Shown: positions 54,229-63,223 of the stretch, one piece after another
Numbering within the stretch: the first letter of the stretch is position 1
How the letters are laid out: every line of letters begins with the position of its first letter
NCBI GenBank assembly: GCA_964594635.1
Contig: CAZQMV010000010.1
Coordinates: forward strand, 1-64,000
DNA: 64,000 nt
From: Berkiella sp964594635
GTDB taxonomy: Bacteria > Pseudomonadota > Gammaproteobacteria > Berkiellales > Berkiellaceae
Direction of reading: 5' to 3'
The notes under the pieces: model-generated
Databases searched by the model: none
Told to the model about the DNA's origin: nothing
What the model saw: only the letters and a program-made list of their open reading frames with translations
Translations under genes and position numbers: made by a program

Positions 54229-55310
54229 TAGCGTAATTTTAGGGTTGATAAGCCAATTAATACTAAGACCACAGTCATGATCCAAAAACGCACAATCACT
54301 TTTGGCTCAGGCCAGCCCTTTAACTCAAAATGGTGGTGAATCGGTGCCATACGGAAAATGCGCTGCCCCGTTAATTTAAAGGAAGCCACCTGTAAAATCA
54401 CCGATACGGTTTCCATCACAAAAACCCCACCCATGATAAACAGCACCACTTCTTGGCGTACCACAACGGCTATCATGCCAAGCGCTGCACCCAACGCCAA
54501 GGAACCCACATCACCCATAAAGACTTGTGCGGGGTACGCATTAAACCATAAAAAGCCAAGACCTGCCCCCATTAAAGCAGCACAAAAAACACTTAGCTCA
54601 CCTACCCCTTGTACATGCGGGATAGCCAAATAGTGAGCAAAATCAGCATGGCCTGCAAGATAAGCAAAAATACCCAATGCTCCACCGACTAACACGGTAG
54701 GCAAAATGGCTAAGCCATCTAAACCATCGGTTAAATTAACCGCGTTGCTCGCACCCACAATCACAAAATAGGAAAAAATAATGTAGAAAAAACCCAGTGG
54801 AATTAACGCGTTCTTAAAGAAAGGTAAAGCCAATTGTGTTTCTGCGGGCGTGAGCGCTGTCATATAAAGATAGGTCACTGCTGCTAAACCAATTAACGAT
54901 TGATAAAAATATTTCCAACGTCCTGGTAATCCTTTAGTATTTTTTCGAATCACTTTGCGATAATCGTCGACCCAGCCCACCACACCAAAGCCTAAGGTTA
55001 CCAATAACACTACCCAGAAATAACGATTGCTTAAATCACCCCATAAAAGACAAGACACGGTAATCGCAATTAAGATCAAAGCCCCACCCATCGTTGGCGT
55101 GCCTGCTTTACTATAGTGTGATTGCGGACCGTCGGTACGTACTTGTTGACCCATTTGGTGCTCACGTAACCAAGCAATCATATGAGGACCAAACCAAAGT
55201 GAAAACACTAAGGCAGTCAGTGCCGCTAAAATCGTGCGCAATGTCAGGTAATCAAAAACATGAAACACGCGGCAATATTGTGATAAGAAATGTGCGAGCC
55301 AAAGTAACAT
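54228..55310 (-). CDS. mraY: Phospho-MurNAc-pentapeptide transferase MraY
   Basis: Makes lipid I, 360 residues with ten membrane helices. GTPTMGG, WVDDYRK (Asp pair), NAVNLTDGLDGLA and the end MAPIHHHFELKGWPE (histidine motif) match the family exactly. Confidence 0.98.
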   Translation of the reverse strand: MLLWLAHFLSQYCRVFHVFDYLTLRTILAALTALVFSLWFGPHMIAWLREHQMGQQVRTDGPQSHYSKAGTPTMGGALILIAITVSCLLWGDLSNRYFWVVLLVTLGFGVVGWVDDYRKVIRKNTKGLPGRWKYFYQSLIGLAAVTYLYMTALTPAETQLALPFFKNALIPLGFFYIIFSYFVIVGASNAVNLTDGLDGLAILPTVLVGGALGIFAYLAGHADFAHYLAIPHVQGVGELSVFCAALMGAGLGFLWFNAYPAQVFMGDVGSLALGAALGMIAVVVRQEVVLFIMGGVFVMETVSVILQVASFKLTGQRIFRMAPIHHHFELKGWPEPKVIVRFWIMTVVLVLIGLSTLKLR

Positions 55311-55312
55311 CG

Positions 55313-56665
55313 TTAATCCTCGTGGTGTGCCAAAGCATGGGTGACAACTTCCATTCCTGAACTGCGCGATCCTTTTATTAAAACAACCGTCTGATCTGTT
55401 AATTGTCTTTTTAAATCGTCCACTAAAAGTGTTTTATCAGAGTAACTTTTACCACCCTGACCAAAAGCCTTGACAGCAAATTGACTTAAGCTGCCAACCG
55501 CAAACAACGACTCGACACCTTGTTGTTTGGCACGTTGACCAATTTGTTCGTGATAAAGCGCAGCATCTTCTCCTAGCTCAGCCATGTCTCCCATGACAAA
55601 GAACTTTTTACCCTGACACCCTGCCAACACATCAAGTGCTGCGTTCATAGAACCAGGATTGGCATTGTAACTATCATCAATAAGCCAGGCGCCATTCATG
55701 CCCTTCATACGACGTAAGCGCCCAGGCACGCCTTGAAAAGCGGCGAGTCCTTTGACAATGTTAGGGAGAGAAATACCCATCGCAGTACCGGCAGCCGCCG
55801 CTGCAAGAGCATTCATAATGGTATGCTTACCCGGGATCTCAATGGTGACGTGCTGTTGCTTATCACGCACACACAAATCAAATTCCACCGCAAACGGTGA
55901 CATCACGATATTGCGCGCAAATATATCCGCTGGATGCTCTAAACCATAAGTGAGCGTGTTTCTTTCTTTAATGATTGTTCGCCAATACTCACAAAAGGGC
56001 TCATCGACATTTAAAACAGCAATGCCGTCTTTAGGGAGAATGTCATAAATCTCACCCTTGGCTTTGGCAACGCCTTCTAATGAACCAAACCCTAATAAGT
56101 GTGCGGGCATTACATTGGTGATCAGCGTGACCTTTGGCTTGGCGATGTGACCCAAATACTGAATTTCACCCATAGCGCTGGCACCCATTTCAATCACGCC
56201 ATACTGATAGCTTTCATCAAGACGTAACAGCGTTAAGGGCAAACCAATATGATTATTAAAGTTGCCTTTGGTGGCTAAGGTTTTACCTTGCTGCTCACAA
56301 ATCGATTCTATCATGCCTTTCACCGTGGTTTTGCCACAGCTTCCGGTAATGCCAACGGTAGCCAAAGAAAAACGTGCACGCCAAAACGCACCAACATCAC
56401 CCAACGCTTGCGTTGTGTCTTTGACACTTAAAAAAGTGCAGTTTTTTTCTAAAGCGGTTTGGGGAGCTCTGGCCGCAATGACGGCTTTAGCCCCTTTTTG
56501 TAATGCGCCTTCGATGTACTCATGACCATCAAAATTTTCACCCTTGAGTGCAATAAATAATTCACCGCCTACTATCTTACGGCTATCAATCGCGATCAAA
56601 GGCAAATCGATATCTGGCCCATAAAGGGTCGCAGAGATTGCCTTGGCGATGACGGATAACTTCAT
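55313..56665 (-). CDS. murF: UDP-MurNAc-tripeptide--D-alanyl-D-alanine ligase
   Basis: Adds D-Ala-D-Ala, 450 residues. VGITGSCGKTTVKGMIESI (ATP loop), FNNHIGLPLTLL and DDSYNANPGSMNAALD are diagnostic. Two bases separate it from mraY; its start overlaps the murE stop. Confidence 0.97.
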   Translation of the reverse strand: MKLSVIAKAISATLYGPDIDLPLIAIDSRKIVGGELFIALKGENFDGHEYIEGALQKGAKAVIAARAPQTALEKNCTFLSVKDTTQALGDVGAFWRARFSLATVGITGSCGKTTVKGMIESICEQQGKTLATKGNFNNHIGLPLTLLRLDESYQYGVIEMGASAMGEIQYLGHIAKPKVTLITNVMPAHLLGFGSLEGVAKAKGEIYDILPKDGIAVLNVDEPFCEYWRTIIKERNTLTYGLEHPADIFARNIVMSPFAVEFDLCVRDKQQHVTIEIPGKHTIMNALAAAAAGTAMGISLPNIVKGLAAFQGVPGRLRRMKGMNGAWLIDDSYNANPGSMNAALDVLAGCQGKKFFVMGDMAELGEDAALYHEQIGQRAKQQGVESLFAVGSLSQFAVKAFGQGGKSYSDKTLLVDDLKRQLTDQTVVLIKGSRSSGMEVVTHALAHHED

Positions 56666-58167
56666 GTGATCTCTTCTCCTAAAAATCCAGCGGCAACTCC
56701 TACATCGCTAAAGGGGAGTAATTCTTTACCTATCATTTGATAATTCTCGTGCCCTTTTCCGGCAATCAAAATGGTATCCACTGGCAAGGCATGCTTGATG
56801 GCATATTCAATAGCCGTTTTACGATCCATTTCTTTGATGGTTTTTTCCGTTTGTTCAACGGTCATCCCCCGCCAAATCTCATCGATAATGGCACTTGGCT
56901 CTTCTGTTCTGGGGTTATCACTTGTGATCACCACGCGATCAGCATAAAGCCCTGCGATGTGACCCATTTTTGCGCGTTTATCTTTATCTCTATCGCCACC
57001 ACAACCAAATACGCACCATAAACGACGCTCGCAATGAACGCGTGCGGCTTTCAGGGCTTTTTCTAAAGCGTCTGGGGTGTGCGCATAATCAATAATAATT
57101 TGTGGGTTGCGAATGCCACCAATGCGTTGCATACGACCTGGTGCACTCATGGCAAAGGTGAGCGCCTGTAAGGATTCTTCTAATGAAAAACCTTGTAAGC
57201 AAAGCTCGCCTAATACCCCTAATAAATTGCTCACATTAAATTCGCCGAGTAATGGCGAACGTAATATGCCTTCACCCCAAGCGGTGTCGAGTTTCGCAAT
57301 CACGCCTTTATGATTTAACGTTAACGAGGTAACACAAATCGGCAAGGTATTTTTGAATGCAATGCTTTGGTTCATCAAAGGCTGTAAGGTATAACTTGCG
57401 ACCGGTATTTTTTTGCTAATGGCACGTAACATTTTTTCAGCATGAGGCGAATCGGCATTGATGACGGCACGCTCAAGACTTGGGAATTGAAATAATTTTT
57501 GTTTTGCTCTGCCATACGCTTCCATCGTGCCATGATAATCAAGATGATCTTGCGTTAAATTGGTAAACAGCGCACTTTTGATCTCAAGCGCATTCACACG
57601 GTTTTGCATTAATCCATGCGAAGATACTTCCATGGCAACCGCTTTGGCACCCTCGTTTTTGAGTTGATAAATATATTTTTGTAAGGATACCGCATCGGGG
57701 GTGGTTAATTGGCAATCGGTCAACGCAGGAATAAAGCCATAGCCTATTGTGCCAAGGACCGCACAGGGTTTTCGCAAACGCGTTAATGCTTGCGCTAACA
57801 CATAGGTTGAAGTCGTTTTACCATTGGTGCCCGTCACACCAATCACATCAATCTCTTTACTGGGATCGCCATAAAAGCGCTTGGCGAGTTTGCCAAGGAG
57901 ATTGTCTAAGTTCATCACGGGAATAATCGGAACAGGCTGTGAAGTGGTGGGTAAAAAAGCCTGTAGGTTTTCTGCTTCGCACACAATGGCGCTGGCACCA
58001 CGTGAAATAGCGTCTGACAAATAGTGACGGCCATCAAAGTGCTGGCCTTTGATAGCAATAAATAAATCACCGGCTTGTAAATGCTGAGTATTGAGCGTTA
58101 ATCCTGAAATCGATATCTCATCGTTTTCACATTTCACCCAACCTTTCAGCAATTCTGTTAATTTCAT
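56662..58167 (-). CDS. murE: UDP-MurNAc-tripeptide synthetase (meso-DAP ligase) MurE
   Basis: Adds the third residue, 501 residues. GVTGTNGKTTSTYVLA is the ATP loop. VITSDNPRTEEPSAII carries the DNPR motif that specifies meso-diaminopimelate rather than lysine. TQDHLDYHGTMEAY and the IDYAHTPDALEKAL loop are intact. Confidence 0.97.
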   Translation of the reverse strand: MKLTELLKGWVKCENDEISISGLTLNTQHLQAGDLFIAIKGQHFDGRHYLSDAISRGASAIVCEAENLQAFLPTTSQPVPIIPVMNLDNLLGKLAKRFYGDPSKEIDVIGVTGTNGKTTSTYVLAQALTRLRKPCAVLGTIGYGFIPALTDCQLTTPDAVSLQKYIYQLKNEGAKAVAMEVSSHGLMQNRVNALEIKSALFTNLTQDHLDYHGTMEAYGRAKQKLFQFPSLERAVINADSPHAEKMLRAISKKIPVASYTLQPLMNQSIAFKNTLPICVTSLTLNHKGVIAKLDTAWGEGILRSPLLGEFNVSNLLGVLGELCLQGFSLEESLQALTFAMSAPGRMQRIGGIRNPQIIIDYAHTPDALEKALKAARVHCERRLWCVFGCGGDRDKDKRAKMGHIAGLYADRVVITSDNPRTEEPSAIIDEIWRGMTVEQTEKTIKEMDRKTAIEYAIKHALPVDTILIAGKGHENYQMIGKELLPFSDVGVAAGFLGEEIT

Positions 58168-58184
58168 TTTGTTTTGCCATAAGA

Positions 58185-59864
58185 TTAACTTTGCGTATAA
58201 CCATGAGGTGGGATCTGTAACATACGCAACGCACCAAACATCACATTTGCAAAGACAGGTGCTGCAACCTGCCCACCGTAATATCGTCCAGACCTCGGAT
58301 CGTCCACCATCACAACAATAACCACCCTGGGATCTTCAGCGGGAGCAAATCCTGCAAATACTGCTACGTGATTGTCATCAGAGTAACCCCGCTGGCTAAC
58401 TTTTCTTACTGTTCCTGTTTTGCCAGCAACGTTATAACCTGGAACCTGCGCACGAAATCCCGTCCCTTCGGTAATGGACAATTGTAACATTTTATTCACA
58501 GCTTCTGCGACCTGGGGTTCAAAAACGGGCTCGGAGCTAACAATGCTGGGATCCGTTTTCAAAAAGGAAATAGGATGCTTTTTCCCCCCATCTGCTAAAA
58601 CCGCATATGCTTGTGCTAATTGTAAAGGGGTTACAGACATACCATAGCCAAAAGACACTGTGGCTAACACAAAGGGATTGTTCGTGACTTTATTCGATAA
58701 GTAGCCAGCGCTTTCACCTGGGAAACCACTGGCAGTACGTTCCCCAAAGCCCACTTTACGCAAGGTTTCATAAAGACTTTCAGGGGGTAATTCCAAGGTC
58801 AGCTTGGCAATCCCCACGTTGCTGGATTTTTGGATCACATGACTTAAATCCAACACGCCATAATTTTTCCCATCACGAACCACTTTACCAGAGACTTTCA
58901 TCCAACCTGGGTTGGTGTCCACTTCGGTATCCGAATCATATTTACCACTGGCAAGGATATTGGCCACGCTAAAACTTTTCAGTACCGAGCCTGGCTCGAA
59001 CTGATCGGTCACTGCACGGTTACGAAAGCGATGATCGACCGTTTGATAATGAACATTCGGGTTAAATGATGGCTGGTTGGCCATAGCTAATACTTCGCCT
59101 GTTTTGACATCGAGCACTACTACTGAGCCACCTACAGCATCGTGCTTTTTAACGGCAGCGAGTAATTCGCGATAAGCCAGATACTGGATCCGACTATCAA
59201 TGCTTAAGGCAATATCTTGGCCACTCACTGCTTGTTTTTTGCCATGAAGCCCTTCCACTTTACGACCTACACCGTCTTTTAAGACGCGGTAATGGCCACT
59301 CTCTCCGGCTAAGCGTCCTTGTAAACCTAACTCCAAACCTTGAGCGCCACGATGATCGACATCGGTTGTACCAATGATATGCGCTGCTACTTCACCACTG
59401 GGGTAAAAGCGTTGATATTCGGTTTGTAAATGCACGCCAGGAATATTCAGGGCTTCGATTTTTTTACCCAACATCGGCGAAATATGGCGTTTGAGATAAA
59501 TAAACTGTTTGTCTTTCTTTTGGACAATTTTTTGCGCAATATGGGCTGGGTTCATCCCTAAAATATGAGCAAGCTTGATCCAATCAGGATGATCCATATC
59601 CGTACTCGTTGGCGCTACCCAAACGGACTTCACCGGCGTGCTAATCGCCATCGGCTCACCATTTCGATCGGTGATGAGACCACGTTTGGCCACCATCGGT
59701 ACTGTCCGAATCGTACGGGCATCGCCCTGACTTTGCAGATAATGGTTGTCAACGATTTGCAACATGGCTAAACGCCAAGTCAGCGCTGCAATCCCTGCAA
59801 CCCCGAGCAGCATTAAAGCCCCTTGACGCAAACGGTATTCGCGTTCGTAAGTTATCGGTCTCAT
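58185..59864 (-). CDS. ftsI: Septal transpeptidase FtsI (PBP3)
   Basis: Class B penicillin-binding protein, 559 residues. One N-terminal helix (LMLLGVAGIAALTWRLAML), then a pedestal domain with RGLITDRNGEPMA. The catalytic motifs are SVLK (~293), SSN (~347) and KTGT (~482). Crosslinks septal murein with FtsW. Overlaps ftsL by four bases. Confidence 0.97.
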   Translation of the reverse strand: MRPITYEREYRLRQGALMLLGVAGIAALTWRLAMLQIVDNHYLQSQGDARTIRTVPMVAKRGLITDRNGEPMAISTPVKSVWVAPTSTDMDHPDWIKLAHILGMNPAHIAQKIVQKKDKQFIYLKRHISPMLGKKIEALNIPGVHLQTEYQRFYPSGEVAAHIIGTTDVDHRGAQGLELGLQGRLAGESGHYRVLKDGVGRKVEGLHGKKQAVSGQDIALSIDSRIQYLAYRELLAAVKKHDAVGGSVVVLDVKTGEVLAMANQPSFNPNVHYQTVDHRFRNRAVTDQFEPGSVLKSFSVANILASGKYDSDTEVDTNPGWMKVSGKVVRDGKNYGVLDLSHVIQKSSNVGIAKLTLELPPESLYETLRKVGFGERTASGFPGESAGYLSNKVTNNPFVLATVSFGYGMSVTPLQLAQAYAVLADGGKKHPISFLKTDPSIVSSEPVFEPQVAEAVNKMLQLSITEGTGFRAQVPGYNVAGKTGTVRKVSQRGYSDDNHVAVFAGFAPAEDPRVVIVVMVDDPRSGRYYGGQVAAPVFANVMFGALRMLQIPPHGYTQS

Positions 59865-60166
59865 TCCTTGATCACCACAACTTCTCTGGGCTCGGGCAAA
59901 TGCATTTGCAGGCGTTCCCTTGCCACATGTTCAACTCGAGCGTCTGCCGCCCATGTCCCTTGTTCTAGCAGAAGTTGACTCCATTCAACTTGTAAAGACT
60001 CAATATCCTGCTGGAGATTCTGTAACTTCGTAAACAATTGACGACTTTGGTGTTTGTAATACACAACACCAATCGCCGATGCGAATACGAGGCCACTTAA
60101 CAACGCAACTGCCAGTAGTTTTACCCACTCGACACGACTTTTGTTCATGAGCTGCTTTCCCTGCAT
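59861..60166 (-). CDS. ftsL: Cell division protein FtsL
   Basis: A 101-residue bitopic protein: membrane helix VKLLAVALLSGLVFASAIGVVYY, then a leucine-zipper-like coil (LFTKLQNLQQDIESLQVEWSQLLLEQG). Start at 60166 overlaps the rsmH stop (TAATG); an ATG at 60148 with AGGGA upstream is also possible. Bridges FtsB and FtsQ. Confidence 0.93.
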   Translation of the reverse strand: MQGKQLMNKSRVEWVKLLAVALLSGLVFASAIGVVYYKHQSRQLFTKLQNLQQDIESLQVEWSQLLLEQGTWAADARVEHVARERLQMHLPEPREVVVIKE

Positions 60167-61101
60167 TAACTCATTAAGGCTTTTTCAGCTACCCGTAACG
60201 TTGCACTGCGCGCACGTTGGTTTCGTTCTAATTCCTCATCTTGGGGTCGCTGTCTTTTAACAACCCACTTAAAAGGCGCTTTTAAATCTTTTTCTGGAAT
60301 AGCGACGCCCTTCGGTAACTGAACTTTGGATATTTTACGAAAAAACTGCTTAATTTTTCGATCTTCTAGAGAATGAAAACTAATAACCACTAAACGGCCT
60401 TTGTGAGCCAATAAATCATGACAATTATTTAAGGCAACATCGATTGCCGTTAATTCTTGATTAATAAAAATTCGAATCGCTTGAAAGGTTTTGGTGGCTG
60501 GATGCTTTTGGTTTTTCTTCACATAAACACATTCAGACACTAAATTGGCTAATTGCTTGGTTGTTTCAATTGGCGTTTCTACACGAGTGGTGCAAATTTT
60601 ATGCGCAATTTTTTTAGCGAAAGATTCTTCGCCATATTCATATAATACTTTAACGATCTCGGAGGCTTCTGCATGCTTCAACCACTGGGCAGCACTGATG
60701 CCACTCGTGGGATCCATACGCATGTCTAATGGGCCCTCGCGCATAAAACTAAAACCGCGCTCTGCGACATCAATTTGTGGTGAGGAAATCCCTAAGTCCA
60801 AAAGGATCCCATCAATTTTACCCAGAAAATGATTGTTTTTGGCAATACGATACAATTCGCTAAAACAGGCCTGATAGCATTCAAAACGCTCATCATGGCC
60901 AAGTAAGGCTTTTGCATGCTTAATGGCTTCAGGATCTTTATCCAAAACGATTAAGCGACCCTGAGGTCCGAGTTTTTCGAGAATCACTGCCGAATGACCA
61001 CCACGGCCAAAGGTGCCGTCCACATAGATGCCATCGGGTTTAACCCTTAAGGCTTCAATGACTTCGTCTAGCATGACGGGAAGGTGTGAGGTTTGCGTCA
61101 T
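60166..61101 (-). CDS. rsmH: 16S rRNA m4C1402 methyltransferase RsmH
   Basis: N4-methylates C1402 of 16S rRNA, 311 residues. HLPVMLDEVIEAL start, YVDGTFGRGGHSAVIL (SAM site), GILLDLGISSPQID and ISFHSLEDRKIKQFF are characteristic. RsmI, which adds the 2'-O-methyl at the same nucleotide, is encoded at the window end. Overlaps mraZ by four bases. Confidence 0.97.
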   Translation of the reverse strand: MTQTSHLPVMLDEVIEALRVKPDGIYVDGTFGRGGHSAVILEKLGPQGRLIVLDKDPEAIKHAKALLGHDERFECYQACFSELYRIAKNNHFLGKIDGILLDLGISSPQIDVAERGFSFMREGPLDMRMDPTSGISAAQWLKHAEASEIVKVLYEYGEESFAKKIAHKICTTRVETPIETTKQLANLVSECVYVKKNQKHPATKTFQAIRIFINQELTAIDVALNNCHDLLAHKGRLVVISFHSLEDRKIKQFFRKISKVQLPKGVAIPEKDLKAPFKWVVKRQRPQDEELERNQRARSATLRVAEKALMS

Positions 61102-61553
61102 AATGAGATTGCTAACAGACTATTTGGCATAGCTTGCAAATCGTCCGCTCCTTGTATCCAGCGGTCACGCGAAACATTCCATTCGTTCGCGTCCCATAAT
61201 TCAAACTTACGACCTTGCCCAATCAAAACGACCTCTTTTTGCAATCTAGCGTAGCTGCGAAGTGGAGGTGGGATCAGTAATCGGCCATGACTATCAATTT
61301 GTGATTCGGTAGCATGTCCAATCAATAAACGCTGAACACGGCGTGCAGCTTTGTCAAAACTGGGTAATGCTTCAATTTGTTTTTCGATTTGTTCCCAAGC
61401 GTGTAAGGGATAAATCAGGAGGCAACATTCTTCGGTATCGATGGTAGTGATGCATTGGCCTTGGGATTCTGTTTGGAGCAGATCACGGTGCCGAGACGGA
61501 ATGGCAATCCGACCCTTATCATCCAGTGATAGTTCACTAACTCCTCTAAGCAT
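61098..61553 (-). CDS. mraZ: Transcriptional regulator MraZ
   Basis: AbrB-like repressor heading the dcw cluster, 151 residues. Two SpoVT-type halves: LSLDDKGRIAIPSRHRDLL and SQIDSHGRLLIPPPLRSYA, each with the DxxGRxxIP DNA-binding loop. Forms rings and binds repeated TGGG boxes, which are visible upstream. Confidence 0.97.
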   Translation of the reverse strand: MLRGVSELSLDDKGRIAIPSRHRDLLQTESQGQCITTIDTEECCLLIYPLHAWEQIEKQIEALPSFDKAARRVQRLLIGHATESQIDSHGRLLIPPPLRSYARLQKEVVLIGQGRKFELWDANEWNVSRDRWIQGADDLQAMPNSLLAISL

Positions 61554-61575
61554 GACGGCATGAACTCCAAGCTAG

Positions 61576-61600
61576 CCCACTTTTACCCACATTGATCCAC
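61576..61600 (-). promoter_or_regulatory. Predicted MraZ operator
   Basis: On the minus strand three boxes GTGGA, GTGGG, GTGGG recur every 10 bp (rows at 61596-61600, 61586-61590, 61576-61580), just after the promoter. This matches the 5-bp-spaced TGGG repeats bound by E. coli MraZ, so autorepression of the dcw cluster is expected. Confidence 0.75.
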
Positions 61601-61608
61601 TTAACCAC

Positions 61609-61638
61609 AATATAGGTGTGCCACGCAACAACTGTCAA
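61609..61638 (-). promoter_or_regulatory. Strong promoter of the dcw cluster
   Basis: Consensus TTGACA (61633-61638) and TATATT (61609-61614) with an 18-bp spacer, about 50 bp before mraZ. Transcription would start near 61602, at the edge of the MraZ boxes. Confidence 0.75.
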
Positions 61639-61852
61639 GGAAAGTCTACACACTAACATGTTCCCGAAGGGTGATAGTTACAAATCTAACGAATACAGAT
61701 TTAAGGCAGTCATTTTGCCCATGAAGCGAAATTTTAGCTAGCTTTTTTGTTAGCGTGTTGAATAGGTGTAGATGCAATTTACTCAGCTACCAATGACTCC
61801 TCTCTTATTTTGTTGCAAGATACTTGCTATTTCAGGAAGTTACTTACACAAA

Positions 61853-62098
61853 ATGAAAATGATTGATCAGCTTATCCATCATGGAATGACAAATAAGCTA
61901 TTCACCAATGAGGATTTAAAGCGCCTCCTAATGGGAACACCTGCGAGTCGTTATGCATTAATTAACAAGGCTCTCAAAAAAGGGGAAATCGTACAATTAA
62001 GACGTGGTATTTATGTCATGGGCCGAAAATATGCCCACGACCCCTTTAGCCAATTTAACATCGCTAGCCAAATGATCCCTCATAAGTTACGTTATTGA
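61853..62098 (+). pseudogene. AbiEi-type antitoxin, N-terminal remnant
   Basis: About 81 codons matching the winged-helix N-terminus of AbiEi antitoxins (KLFTNEDLKRLLMGTPASRYALINKALKKGEIVQLRRGIYV, then FNIASQMIPH). It should continue as SYVSLESAL...; the frame breaks after MIPH, but the next bases read SYV in another frame. Over half the antitoxin is missing. The protein would lack the DNA/toxin-regulating C-terminus. Confidence 0.75.
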
Positions 62099-62696
62099 AG
62101 GCATCGAAGCTATTTGTGAAGAATACGGAATAATCACAAAAATTACTGATAAAAGTAAAACAAAATCTTCTACTCAGCGTCTTTTTATCAAAAATGACTC
62201 TATTGGGAAAATCATAGACTTAGGATTTAAGCACAACTCCTATGCTAACTTTTTAATTAAACTTGAAATTGATGTTAATCCCCCACTTGGCTCAAATCAA
62301 GAAACTAAATATTTAGATTTTCCATTACTGCATGCGATTGAAGCCCAAGATTTAGCCAGCAATTTTGCAGGTAAATGTCATGCCTTATTATGTAGAAAAT
62401 ATACCAAAGGCCGGGACTGGTATGATTTTTTATGGTATGTCGCTAAGAACATATCGCCTAATTTACATTTTCTACAAAATGCCATTAACCAAACAGGACC
62501 TTGGGAAGGACAAAGGATTAAAGTTACCCCACACTAGTTTATCGAAAAATTGAAAGAAAAAATCCAAAACATTCAATGGAATGATGCAGCCAATGATGTT
62601 GAACGATTTTTGAATGAGCAAGATAGAAAACAGTTATCTTTATGGAGCAATCAGCTGTTTTTAGATAGAGCTGATAAATTAGAGACGCGATTATAA
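62099..62696 (+). pseudogene. AbiEii-type nucleotidyltransferase toxin, C-terminal remnant
   Basis: Frame 3 (codons in phase with 62694) reads the C-terminal half of an AbiEii/PF08843 toxin: LKIEIDVNPPLG-like segment, then LASNFAGKCHALLCRKYTKGRDWYDFLWYV and an end rich in QWNDAANDVERFL. The N-terminal nucleotidyltransferase half with its GS and DxD motifs is absent, and an in-frame TAG interrupts at 62535-62537. It abuts the AbiEi remnant, so a deletion fused the two genes. No function is expected. Confidence 0.75.
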
Positions 62697-62709
62697 TTAA
62701 TCAAATAAA

Positions 62710-63186
<477 letters not shown>

Positions 63187-63193
63187 AGCGGCA

Positions 63194-63222
63194 AGGATAG
63201 GGATTCGCCCCTCAATTAGCAA
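63194..63222 (-). promoter_or_regulatory. Promoter of rnpB
   Basis: TTGCTA (63217-63222) and TATCCT (63194-63199) with a 17-bp spacer, about 8 bp before the predicted RNA 5' end and just after the rsmI stop codon. Confidence 0.6.
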
Positions 63223-63223
63223 G

